Shown piece after piece: positions 1 to 6,652 of a stretch of DNA of 9,047 bases (positions within the stretch are counted from its first letter, which is position 1; every line of letters begins with the position of its first letter). The stretch is taken from contig DUZM01000280.1 of assembly GCA_013349485.1 (NCBI GenBank), positions 1 to 9,047 of the forward strand, read 5' to 3'. The DNA comes from Candidatus Hydrogenedentota bacterium (GTDB taxonomy: Bacteria > Hydrogenedentota > Hydrogenedentia > Hydrogenedentales > SLHB01). Below the pieces are notes generated by a model, which searched no databases, was not told the origin of the DNA, and was given only the letters and a program-made list of their open reading frames with translations. Position numbers and translations under genes: made by a program.

Positions 1-1
1 C

Positions 2-904
2 CGGATCGAGCAAATGCGGGCTGAAGGCGTCGAATTCCGGTGCAACGCCTGGATCGGCAAGAGCGTGCCGACGAGCGACTTGGACGCGTTCGACGCGATA
101 CTCCTCACCATCGGGTCGACGCGGGCGCGGGAACTCGACATACCCGGTAGTAAACTCGACGGGATACATCTTGCTATGGATTTCCTGCCGCAGCAGAACC
201 GGCGGTGCGCCGGCAAGCCCGTCCAAGCCAAAGCGATTACGGCCAAGGGCAAAAACGTCGTGGTACTCGGCGGCGGCGACACCGGGTCGGACTGCGTGGG
301 CACATGCATTCGGCAAGGGGCCAAACGGATATGGTCGCTCGAGTTACTTCCCCGGCCGCCGTTCGAGCGCGACGATACAATGCTATGGCCGCTGTGGCCC
401 ATGATACTGCGCGCCTCGTCGAGCCATCAGGAAGGCGGCGAGCGGCAGTGGAGTGTCCTGACCAAAGAGTTTGTGGGCGAGCACGGCCGCGTGAGGAAGT
501 TGAAGGCCGTAAAGCTCGAGTGGAGTGAACCCGACGCCGCGGGACGCCGCACGATGAAGGAGATCCCCGCGAGTGCATTCGAGATCGAATGCGACCTGGT
601 GCTGTTGGCGCTCGGCTTTCTCCATCCCGAGCACGACACCATTGTTTCCGACCTCGGCCTCGAACTGGACGCCCGCGGCAACATCAAGACGAATGACGAT
701 TTCCAGACAAGTCGACCAAATGTCTTCTCGGCAGGCGACGCCCGGCGAGGCCAATCCCTGGTTGTCTGGGCCATTCAGGAAGGCCGTGAAGCCGCCCGCT
801 GCATCGACGTCGCCCTGATGGGCTGCTCGGAACTCCCCGCCGCAAACGCCTACCATTGGCCCGATGCGTGCGGTTCCCACGTCCGCGCCTCCTCGCTTGG
901 ATAG
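2..904 (+). CDS. gltD: Glutamate synthase small (beta) subunit, 3' part
   Basis: This is the C-terminal part of the NADPH-dependent glutamate synthase beta subunit. That protein is a cytosolic flavoprotein that passes electrons from NADPH to the large subunit, which makes glutamate from glutamine and 2-oxoglutarate. The frame is open from base 2, so the gene starts outside the window; about 300 codons are visible against roughly 470-490 for the family. The N-terminal iron-sulfur domain and first FAD motif are therefore missing here. Numbered from the Met at base 14, the NADPH-binding GGGDTG motif lies at residues 86-91, followed by the family-typical LLPRPP segment. The second FAD-binding segment FSAGDARRGQSLVVWAI is at 238-254, followed by EGREAA. 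The tail after LMGCSELP runs about 20 residues beyond where GltD proteins usually stop. The neighbouring gene is convergent. The family assignment is firm; a related GltD-like oxidoreductase working with another partner is possible because the large subunit is not visible. Confidence 0.93.
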   Translation, partial: RIEQMRAEGVEFRCNAWIGKSVPTSDLDAFDAILLTIGSTRARELDIPGSKLDGIHLAMDFLPQQNRRCAGKPVQAKAITAKGKNVVVLGGGDTGSDCVGTCIRQGAKRIWSLELLPRPPFERDDTMLWPLWPMILRASSSHQEGGERQWSVLTKEFVGEHGRVRKLKAVKLEWSEPDAAGRRTMKEIPASAFEIECDLVLLALGFLHPEHDTIVSDLGLELDARGNIKTNDDFQTSRPNVFSAGDARRGQSLVVWAIQEGREAARCIDVALMGCSELPAANAYHWPDACGSHVRASSLG

Positions 905-1086
905 ACCTCGAGGCCGTCCCAGGCGGCTCCTTTGGAACTCCCCATTTTCTACACGCTCACAGCACGGTGACTGCGAATTCGCTTCGCCAAAAGACATAAA
1001 GGAGGGGGACTAACGCAGACCAAATTCCCAGAGACTTCTTGACGATACGATTCGCAACAAGGAAACTGATCCCCAATGGGCTCTTC

Positions 1087-1212
1087 TTACCGCCGAGGCC
1101 ACTTGTCGCATTTGTCGAGGGCACGTAACAGGGCCTTGCGGGCGTCATCGTATGCGGCTGGGGAGACGGCAAGATCCGTGGCGGAACGCGCGACGGACTC
1201 GACACCGGGCAA
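1087..1212 (-). CDS. Possible small ORF or gene remnant, about 41 aa
   Basis: On the minus strand, after the importer operon, a frame runs from a TTG at 1212 to a TAA at 1087-1089. The frame is bounded upstream by an in-frame TAG at 1216-1218, so it cannot extend further. The predicted peptide begins MPGVESVARS when TTG is dropped to its following codons, and continues with an alanine-rich amphipathic stretch (SPAAYDDARKALLRALDKC) ending DKWPRR. About three quarters of its third positions are G or C, similar to the real genes here, and the composition is protein-like. Against it: no ATG or GTG start, no clear ribosome binding site, very short length and no family I recognise. It could be a 3' remnant of a decayed gene, a small orphan protein, or chance. 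Confidence 0.22.
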   Translation of the reverse strand: MPGVESVARSATDLAVSPAAYDDARKALLRALDKCDKWPRR

Positions 1213-1218
1213 CGGCTA

Positions 1219-1252
1219 CTCGGCCCCGGCCCGAGCGCCCGCCTCCGGCGCT
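1219..1252 (-). terminator. Two adjacent GC-rich stem-loops downstream of the importer operon
   Basis: Just after the permease stop codon, read on the minus strand, there are two inverted repeats. The first pairs AGCGCC with GGCGCT (plus-strand arms 1234-1239 and 1247-1252, 7-nt loop). The second pairs CTCGG with CCGAG (arms 1219-1223 and 1231-1235, 7-nt loop). The arms overlap at 1234-1235, so the two hairpins compete. No T-run follows on either strand, so this would be at best a weak or factor-assisted terminator, or an RNA-stabilising structure. Confidence 0.25.
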
Positions 1253-1256
1253 TCTT

Positions 1257-2201
1257 TCAGGCCTTGAACGCTCCTGAAGTGACGCCTTGGATGAAGGGTT
1301 TTGTGGCGTAGATGAACAGGAGAAGCAGGGGTACGCTCGACGCCATGTAGGCGGCGAACAGCGTGCTCATGTTCGAGGCGTGTGGCGACGTGGCCAGGAC
1401 GTAGAGGCCGGACGCGATCACGTGATGGCGGCCGTCGATATTGGTGATAAACGGCCACAGGAAATTGTTCCAGGTGCTGAGGATGTTCATGATCATCACC
1501 ACGGCCAGGACGGGTTTCGAGAGCGGCACGACCAGATTCACGTAAATCTGGAAGTGCCCGGCGCCGTCTATGCGGGCGGACTCGAACAGGTCTTCCGGCA
1601 ATCCGTCAAAGAAACTTTTGAATACAAACGTCGCGAAAACCTGGCCGCCGGCAATATAGGGCAGGATCATGGCCCAATACGTGTTGAGCAGGCCAAGTTG
1701 CTTTACGAGTAGGAAGCTGGGCACGAGGGTGAGCACGCCCGGGAACATCATGGTGCTTACGATGTAAATAAAAACGGCTTTCGAGCCGGGAAACCGGTAT
1801 CGGGACAGCACATAGGCCGACATCGAGCCCAAAAGCCCTACGCCGAGTACGGTGACCGCGCAGACAAAGAACGTGTTCAACATGTACGGGCGAATCACGC
1901 GCCATGCCATGCGGTAACCTTTCACGGCGATCGCGCCAAAGCGCGCGAGGGCCTCGTCCGGCGCCGCCGCGATGATGTCGCCGTTGCCGGCGTCGACAGG
2001 GAACGCGGTCTCCCGCCCGCGCAATGCGGCCCCTCCGGCCTGGGCCATGTCCTTGAGGGCGTTCGGCAAGCCGAAAAACGAGTGATATATCTCGCTGTTC
2101 GTGCGGAACGAGTTGTTCAGCACGAATACGAACGGCAAGAGGGTCAGTGCCGCTACCGCGGCGACGACCAAATGCATGGCGCCGTTGCGCACGCGTCTCA
2201 T
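1257..2201 (-). CDS. Carbohydrate ABC transporter permease, MalG type
   Basis: This is one of the two inner-membrane permease subunits of a CUT1-type sugar importer. It is 314 residues. Membrane segments can be read at about 9-29, 108-132, 141-167, 171-193, 231-252 and 279-303. The cytoplasmic coupling loop that docks on the ATPase is present at about 201-230, with the core ESARIDGAG at 207-215 followed by VPLSKP, a close match to the family's EAA loop. The C-terminus ends KPFIQGVTSGAFKA, the classic MalG-family ending. The ATG at 2201 overlaps the stop of the upstream permease gene by 4 bp (ATGA), with a weak AGGA ahead of it. The stretch at about 45-100 between the first two membrane segments is polar and rather long. 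The sugar carried cannot be told from the sequence. Confidence 0.93.
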   Translation of the reverse strand: MRRVRNGAMHLVVAAVAALTLLPFVFVLNNSFRTNSEIYHSFFGLPNALKDMAQAGGAALRGRETAFPVDAGNGDIIAAAPDEALARFGAIAVKGYRMAWRVIRPYMLNTFFVCAVTVLGVGLLGSMSAYVLSRYRFPGSKAVFIYIVSTMMFPGVLTLVPSFLLVKQLGLLNTYWAMILPYIAGGQVFATFVFKSFFDGLPEDLFESARIDGAGHFQIYVNLVVPLSKPVLAVVMIMNILSTWNNFLWPFITNIDGRHHVIASGLYVLATSPHASNMSTLFAAYMASSVPLLLLFIYATKPFIQGVTSGAFKA

Positions 2202-3121
2202 CGGCGTCCTACTAGTTCTTCGGTTGATTTAAAGTAGCGCATGTTTAAGATGGTTAGTCCGAAAATCACTGCGAACAAGCACACGCCGATGGCGCAGGCG
2301 TAGCCCATCCGTTGAAAACTAAACGCGTTGAAGTACATCCACAAGCCGGGCACCGTTGTTTTGAATCCCGGCCCGCCGCGCGTCATGATGAAGATGCCTT
2401 GGAACCCCTGCACGCCGCCGATGATGGTGAGGATGAGGATGAGCTTGAGTTGACTCAGCACCATCGGGATGTCGATGCGGAAGAACTTCTGCAATCCGAC
2501 GCAGCCCTCGATGGCCGCGGCCTCGGTCACGCTTTGCGGAATGCTCGATAGACCCGCGTAGTAGATCAGCACCTCGAACCCGCCGACGAACGGGAACCCG
2601 ACGAACGCGACGGCGACCAAGGCGGTGCTCGGGTCGCTCAGCCAGCCCGTCACGAGGGTGTCGAGCCCGACGGCGCGGAGCGCTTCGTTCAACATGCCCC
2701 GATCTCTGTAGATCATGCCGGCCCAGATGAGCTGCACGGCCACGCCCGGTACAAGCACGGGTATAAGGAACAGAACGCGGTAAAAATAGCGGGCTCGCTC
2801 GCTGGCCAACGCGTGGATGAGCTTGGCGAGTATGAGGGGAATCGATAGCCGGGTGCACACGGCGAAAAGCGTTAAAAAGAGCATATTTAGGAATGAGGGA
2901 ATGGTTGTGGGGTCGCGCGTGATGAATTCGACGTAGTTGTCGAGGCCGATGAAACGCGACGCGCCCCCGACCTCGAACTGAAACAGGGATTTCGTGAAAG
3001 CCCACATGACCGGCACGTACACGAAGAGCGTAAGCAGCGCCAGGGGGACGAGCAGCAACCCGTAGCAACTCAAGGTGAACCGGGCACGGTGGCCGATCAG
3101 GGCGGGCCGGGGTCTAGTCAT
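2198..3121 (-). CDS. Carbohydrate ABC transporter permease, MalF type
   Basis: This is the partner inner-membrane permease of the sugar importer, 307 residues with this start. Hydrophobic segments lie at about 17-41, 78-101, 112-136, 164-188, 225-246 and 278-293. The EAA coupling loop is at about 199-221 and reads TEAAAIEGCVG; the usual DGA triplet is EGC here, a small departure from the family. The FIMTRGGPG stretch near 244-252 matches the GGP segment typical of MalF-like permeases. I chose the ATG at 3121 over an upstream extension to 3271, because the first 50 residues of the extension are basic and low-complexity and lie inside the solute-binding protein gene. An AGAGGG (plus-strand 3129-3134) sits 7 nt before this ATG. 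The start overlaps the end of the upstream gene by 8 bp, ATGACTAG, implying coupled translation. Confidence 0.93.
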   Translation of the reverse strand: MTRPRPALIGHRARFTLSCYGLLLVPLALLTLFVYVPVMWAFTKSLFQFEVGGASRFIGLDNYVEFITRDPTTIPSFLNMLFLTLFAVCTRLSIPLILAKLIHALASERARYFYRVLFLIPVLVPGVAVQLIWAGMIYRDRGMLNEALRAVGLDTLVTGWLSDPSTALVAVAFVGFPFVGGFEVLIYYAGLSSIPQSVTEAAAIEGCVGLQKFFRIDIPMVLSQLKLILILTIIGGVQGFQGIFIMTRGGPGFKTTVPGLWMYFNAFSFQRMGYACAIGVCLFAVIFGLTILNMRYFKSTEELVGRR

Positions 3122-4700
3122 AGGGCAGCCCTCTTGTGTCTGCACGGAGCGGCGCACGCCGATCCCATTCCCGTTCGAGCCGGGCCATGTCGACATTCTT
3201 CCGAGCCAGGAGGTTTTGGGTCGCAGCTTCGAGATTCGCTTCCTGCCACTCGAGGAACGCGTCGAGGGCAATGCCGTCGTTCAGGTAGAGTTCGAGCATC
3301 CGCTGTTGAATCTCGGAGAATCGCAAGTCGAACGTGAATATCCATTTGGTGGTGGTGTAGCGGCGTTCGAGAATCGCTTCAAACGGTTCGAGCGACGGCA
3401 ACACCGGCACACCCACAACGTTCGGCAGGAAGCACGGATACTCGTTCACGATGCGCTCATAGTGCTCGGGAACCGTCATGAATTGCAGGAGCGCAATCAC
3501 CCGTTCGAGCTTCTCGGATGTGGCCGGGTCGCCGGTGTCGTTGTAGGCGCTGTTGGTGACCTCGTATTGCATCCCGGCGCCGCCGATCACGCACATTTCC
3601 GTTTCGGAAGCGAATTCCGAGGTCGCCGTAGTGAACCGCGGCAAATAGAACACGCCCCACTCGAAGCCCAGTTCTTTGTCGGCCATCAGCCGGTAGGTGA
3701 GCGGGCAGGCCGTCCAGTACATGGCGCCTTGCTGGGTGACGAATTCGCGGTCCGTGTCTATGTTGGCAAGGTTCCTGTTGCAGTACTTCCGCAACGCGCG
3801 CATATGCCTCCAGAGTTCGGCGTACCGCGGGTCGCGAGGCGTGAAGAATCCTTGCCGGTAAAGAAAACACAGTTCGTCCCAGTCGAGGTATCCTTCCAGG
3901 TACTTCTCCCGCGTGGGGTCTTGGAGCAGGTCGATGCCCGGTAGTACGGCGTAATATAATTGGTCGAAAATCAGGTCCACACACCAATCGTTGAAGGCGT
4001 AGATGGACATCAGCAACGGCGTGTACCCCGCCGCTTCCAGCTTCGCCATATCGTCGAGCCATTGTTCCCACGTCGTGGGCACGGACACGCCGACCTTGGC
4101 GAAGATGTCTTTGTTGTAGAAGATGGCCGTCTCGACCATGTCGAAGCTGATGCAGTAGTTGCGGCCGTCGGGCGCGGCCTTGCCTCGGCTGATGGCTTGG
4201 TACTTGAACATGTCCCACCACTGGTGATAGCCCGGCGCCGTTGGGTCGCCCTTTTCGCGGATGAACGGATTGGGGGCTTCGAGGTACGCATCGAGTGGCA
4301 CGTACCACCCCTTCTGCACGTCTGTCCACACGTCTTCGACGTTCACGTTGATGATGTCCGGGGCCCGGCCGCTGCTTAGTTGCGTGACGATATACTCGCG
4401 AACCCCGGGCACATTGATTATCTCGACGCGCGTATCCGGAAACCGTTTCTCGAAATCCCGGATGACTGCCGCAAGTCCTACGAGCGGCTGGCCAACCCCG
4501 AACGGCACCGCGCCGGGAAGATAGGCGGAACCGGGGCTGAGCGTGATCACGTGACGCGCCTCGGCCCGGTTGGCCGCGTCTCGGCCGTCGCGGCGGGCCG
4601 ATGCCGCCTCGCCGTCGCGCGCCGGCCAAAGCAGCCATGCGCCGGCCAAGGCGATCAACGCAAGAGACAACCACCGGAAAACGTGGCGTAAGAATCCCAT
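3114..4700 (-). CDS. Extracellular solute-binding protein of a sugar ABC importer (family 1)
   Basis: This is the periplasmic or membrane-tethered sugar-binding component that delivers substrate to the two permeases downstream. It has 528 residues, longer than the usual 420-450. The N-terminus has basic residues R5 and R9, a hydrophobic stretch at about 10-26 and then WPARDGEAAS. There is no lipobox cysteine, so it is either cleaved by signal peptidase I near residue 32 or stays anchored. Typical family-1 features follow: SSGRAPDIINVN at 109-120, GWYVPLDAYL at 131-140, IFYNKDIFAKVGVSVPTTWEQW at about 183-204 and the VTQQGAMYW stretch at 341-349. Aromatic-rich segments fit sugar stacking. The last 100 residues include a charged, helix-prone tail. 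The ATG at 4700 is preceded by AGAGG at 7 nt spacing, inside a hairpin listed separately. No ATPase gene is seen beside it. Confidence 0.92.
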   Translation of the reverse strand: MGFLRHVFRWLSLALIALAGAWLLWPARDGEAASARRDGRDAANRAEARHVITLSPGSAYLPGAVPFGVGQPLVGLAAVIRDFEKRFPDTRVEIINVPGVREYIVTQLSSGRAPDIINVNVEDVWTDVQKGWYVPLDAYLEAPNPFIREKGDPTAPGYHQWWDMFKYQAISRGKAAPDGRNYCISFDMVETAIFYNKDIFAKVGVSVPTTWEQWLDDMAKLEAAGYTPLLMSIYAFNDWCVDLIFDQLYYAVLPGIDLLQDPTREKYLEGYLDWDELCFLYRQGFFTPRDPRYAELWRHMRALRKYCNRNLANIDTDREFVTQQGAMYWTACPLTYRLMADKELGFEWGVFYLPRFTTATSEFASETEMCVIGGAGMQYEVTNSAYNDTGDPATSEKLERVIALLQFMTVPEHYERIVNEYPCFLPNVVGVPVLPSLEPFEAILERRYTTTKWIFTFDLRFSEIQQRMLELYLNDGIALDAFLEWQEANLEAATQNLLARKNVDMARLEREWDRRAPLRADTRGLPYD

Positions 4701-4703
4701 ACG

Positions 4704-4719
4704 ATGCCTCTGAAGGCAT
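4704..4719 (-). promoter_or_regulatory. Hairpin covering the ribosome binding site of the solute-binding protein gene
   Basis: On the minus strand the leader reads ATGCCT, loop TCAG, AGGCAT, a perfect 6-bp stem with a tetraloop. It ends 3 nt before the ATG at 4700. The most likely ribosome binding site, AGAGG, lies across the loop and right arm, so folding would hide it. This is seen directly in the sequence; a regulatory role is inferred. Confidence 0.45.
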
Positions 4720-4863
4720 GTCAGCGCAACGGCCGAACCCGCCGCGCGTCACACCTGGTCGGGTAAGTTATCAACGTCCTCCCACGATTGAAAATATCTT
4801 GGGCGTGTACCGAGGAATAGACACACCTGAACGCCATCGAGCAACTGGCCGAGCCCTCCCGCA

Positions 4864-4879
4864 CCTATCCTCGGATAGG
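4864..4879. promoter_or_regulatory. 16-nt inverted repeat upstream of the importer operon, possible operator
   Basis: CCTATCC and GGATAGG are perfect 7-nt arms separated by TC. The element sits about 165 bp upstream of the start of the solute-binding protein gene, in the only sizeable gap ahead of the three-gene operon. Its tight spacing suits a dimeric repressor or activator better than an RNA hairpin. No convincing -35/-10 pair was found next to it, so the link to the operon's promoter is a guess. Confidence 0.35.
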
Positions 4880-4967
4880 GAGTATTGCAGATTCCTTCGG
4901 TAGGGCGCAACCGGCGCTGCTTGGCTGTACCAGGACGACGCGCCTGGCGAAAAGACCGCTCCCGAAC

Positions 4968-4981
4968 GCGCCCCGCGGCGC
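4968..4981 (-). terminator. Stem-loop after the glycosyltransferase gene, weak terminator candidate
   Basis: Eleven nucleotides past the glycosyltransferase stop on the minus strand, GCGCC and GGCGC form a 5-bp GC stem with a 4-nt loop. A short TCTTTTC follows only about 16 nt later, and a second hairpin (CCAGG/CCTGG, plus-strand 4930-4947) comes after that. The distance to the T-rich stretch makes a standard intrinsic terminator doubtful. Confidence 0.25.
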
Positions 4982-4991
4982 ACGGATGCGG

Positions 4992-6377
4992 TCATCGGTG
5001 TTTCTTGCCTCGCGTCGCCGGCTCGAAAACGGGCCATGGCGGCGGATGGCGCTCGGCGTACCACCGGAGGTGTTCGAGCAAGGCCTTCTGCGCGGCGCGA
5101 TCTTCGCGTATTGTGCGCCAATTGACCGGCGGCTTCGGGGATTCGGCCATGGCCAGCAACTGCTTGATGGCGGGGAACATGTCTTGTTGAGGGAACCCGT
5201 TGTCGCGGAGGAAGTGGAGCAGTTTGAGGGTCTTGAATCCGTCAAACCACCGATGGAACTGCGCGTGAAGCGCGTCGGGGCCGGAGCTGTTGCGGCGCAA
5301 CCTGGGCCACACGCTGCTGAAACGGTTGATATCGAGGAAATCGACGAGCTGGGGCGCTATAGCTTGGGCGCCTGCACGAAGAAACGATGCGTCCCGATCC
5401 AGACTCGCCGCCACCAACGCGAACCATTCCTTCAGGATCCGATAGGATCGAGGGTCGTAGAGGCGGTACTCGTCGTGGGCGCCGTCGAGAAAACGCTGGA
5501 CGCGCATGCCCGTGCCGAACGGTGCCCGCCGCGACGGGCGCGACGAGGGGAATACCGTCGTGCTGAAAATCCTGGATACGCCGCCGGTTTTGGCCAACTG
5601 TTGCAGGAAATAGAAGTCCTCGCCGCCTTGGCGCGTATTCATGCCCGCTACGGCGGCATACGCCTCGACCCGACACACCATAGTGGAGCCGATCGAGGGG
5701 AAGGCGTATGGCGACCGCGCATAGCTGAGCCCCATGACGTGGTAACGCAGAAAAAGCTCGTAACATTGAATCGCCGCCGCTTCATCGCCCGGCCCGTCCA
5801 AACGGTGCGCGTAGGCGACCACGGCGGCCCAGGCGCTCTGTTCAGCGAAAAACGTTCGGACGGCGCCGAGGTAATTTGGGGCCGCGAGCGTGTCCGCATC
5901 CAACGAGAACAGCAATCGGGGCGGCTCGCTGGGCGCATCCCGCAGAACCGCGACGCCCCAGTCCAGTCCGATCTTTCGCGCCAGCCCGACCCCGCCTTTC
6001 CGGGGCAATTCGTTTCCCGGCGACGCGGCATCGATGTAGCCGAGTCGAATCGAGGCGGGCTCCAGTTCGGCAGGAACGGATGCGGTCCCTCCTTGAACAA
6101 GGCGTTCCAATAGGGTCAACGTTTCTTTGTTGTCTTCGATCTCCGCTCTAGCGGCATACGGTTCCTTGCGGTTGTTGACTACACAGATTACGAGTGTCTT
6201 GTCCAGATCGGGTTGCGGATTGCGCCCCAACGAGGCGAGCGCTTTGAAGACGCAGTTTCTCTCTGCGAGCACCGGGATAACGACGACCTGCTCAATGCCC
6301 TCGAGCGTTCCGGCGACAAGCGGGCGCGTTTCGAGGTCCGCGCGTTTGTCGAGGTATTCTGTTACGTTGTCTTTCAT
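4992..6377 (-). CDS. GT2-type (GT-A fold) glycosyltransferase
   Basis: The product is a predicted cytosolic enzyme of 461 residues that would transfer a sugar from a nucleotide-sugar donor; donor and acceptor are unknown. The N-terminal half shows the GT-A pattern: VVVIPVLAERNCVFKALASL at 31-50 (the family's opening strand and helix), a second strand TLVICVVNNR at 61-70, and a basic RKGGVGLARKIGLDWGV segment at 126-142. The metal-binding DAD (SLDADT) has its aspartates at 160 and 162. FPSIGSTMVCR at 226-236 and GGEDFYF at 241-247 supply the likely acceptor-side acidic residues E243/D244. There is no QXXRW motif and no membrane helix, so a processive cellulose- or hyaluronan-type synthase is unlikely. 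Residues from about 290 to the end form a helix-rich domain that I do not recognise. The ATG at 6377 lacks a clear ribosome binding site. It stands alone, 291 bp upstream of the importer operon on the same strand. Confidence 0.82.
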   Translation of the reverse strand: MKDNVTEYLDKRADLETRPLVAGTLEGIEQVVVIPVLAERNCVFKALASLGRNPQPDLDKTLVICVVNNRKEPYAARAEIEDNKETLTLLERLVQGGTASVPAELEPASIRLGYIDAASPGNELPRKGGVGLARKIGLDWGVAVLRDAPSEPPRLLFSLDADTLAAPNYLGAVRTFFAEQSAWAAVVAYAHRLDGPGDEAAAIQCYELFLRYHVMGLSYARSPYAFPSIGSTMVCRVEAYAAVAGMNTRQGGEDFYFLQQLAKTGGVSRIFSTTVFPSSRPSRRAPFGTGMRVQRFLDGAHDEYRLYDPRSYRILKEWFALVAASLDRDASFLRAGAQAIAPQLVDFLDINRFSSVWPRLRRNSSGPDALHAQFHRWFDGFKTLKLLHFLRDNGFPQQDMFPAIKQLLAMAESPKPPVNWRTIREDRAAQKALLEHLRWYAERHPPPWPVFEPATRGKKHR

Positions 6378-6472
6378 GCCAGGACTGGCTCACGCCCCGC
6401 TGCGGCCATTCGACGCGACGTACAGTGGCTTGCTCCAGATCTTGTGCCTGCCGCGGACTTCGCTTCTTGCCG

Positions 6473-6481
6473 ATCATACCA
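6473..6481 (-). promoter_or_regulatory. Extended -10 promoter candidate for the glycosyltransferase gene
   Basis: On the minus strand TGGTATGAT matches the extended -10 form TGnTATAAT with one mismatch. It lies about 95 bp ahead of the ATG at 6377. No good -35 box is present, which extended -10 promoters tolerate. A perfect palindrome GCTCGCGAGC (6485-6494) lies just upstream, and a second -10-like GATAAT (6508-6513 on the minus strand) is further up. Confidence 0.4.
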
Positions 6482-6590
6482 TCCGCTCGCGAGCCCTTTC
6501 TAAAAGTATTATCGTTTTGCTCTGTGGCGGCAGTAGTCCACGAGTTGGCCGCGGCGGCATTTTCTGGACCTGGCATCTGGCCTCAGGAAA

Positions 6591-6603
6591 CGCTATAATA
6601 GCG
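6591..6603 (+). promoter_or_regulatory. -10 box inside a perfect 13-nt palindrome, hydrolase operon promoter
   Basis: The consensus TATAAT is at 6594-6599, within CGCTATAATAGCG, a perfect inverted repeat around a central A. GAAA on the left and TTTC on the right (6587-6590 and 6608-6611) extend the symmetry after a 4-nt gap on one side. The -35 region at the right distance is poor. A start near 6607 would give a leader of about 46 nt to the ATG at 6653. The overlap suggests a repressor site, or may simply reflect a symmetrical -10. Confidence 0.45.
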
Positions 6604-6652
6604 CCCGTTTCTCACTGCGTTGGACCTTTTCGAGTATGGGAGGGAGAAACTG

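Larger units (their letters stand above)
905..1256. other. Intergenic gap between convergent gltD and permease genes
   Basis: This stretch separates the stop of gltD from the stop of the importer operon. I see no well-supported gene and no hairpin followed by a T-run, so there is no clear intrinsic terminator for either direction. It holds a perfect 10-nt palindrome GCGAATTCGC at 973-982, two adjacent GC-rich inverted repeats at 1219-1252 and one possible small minus-strand reading frame at 1087-1212, each listed separately. A purine-rich AGGAGG-like stretch lies near 1000-1007 on the plus strand, but no start codon follows at a useful distance. Confidence 0.6.

Noticed and set aside
957..1205. 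82-codon minus-strand frame with a hydrophobic C-terminal stretch
   Set aside because: It starts within a Pro/Arg/Ser-rich stretch with no ribosome binding site or family resemblance, and it conflicts with the more protein-like frame at 1087-1212.
3122..3271. N-terminal extension of the MalF-type permease to an upstream start at 3271
   Set aside because: The extra 50 residues are basic and low-complexity and fall inside the solute-binding protein gene. The ATG at 3121 has AGAGGG at proper spacing and gives a normal-length permease.
3457..4752. Long 431-codon minus-strand frame over the solute-binding protein gene
   Set aside because: Its product is arginine-, glycine- and histidine-rich without any domain, while the overlapping frame is a clear family-1 binding protein. 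It is a shadow caused by GC-rich codon use.
4986..6113. Long 375-codon plus-strand frame opposite the glycosyltransferase
   Set aside because: Antisense shadow: Arg/Gly-rich, no motifs, and it lies across the coding strand that carries the DAD and GGED motifs.
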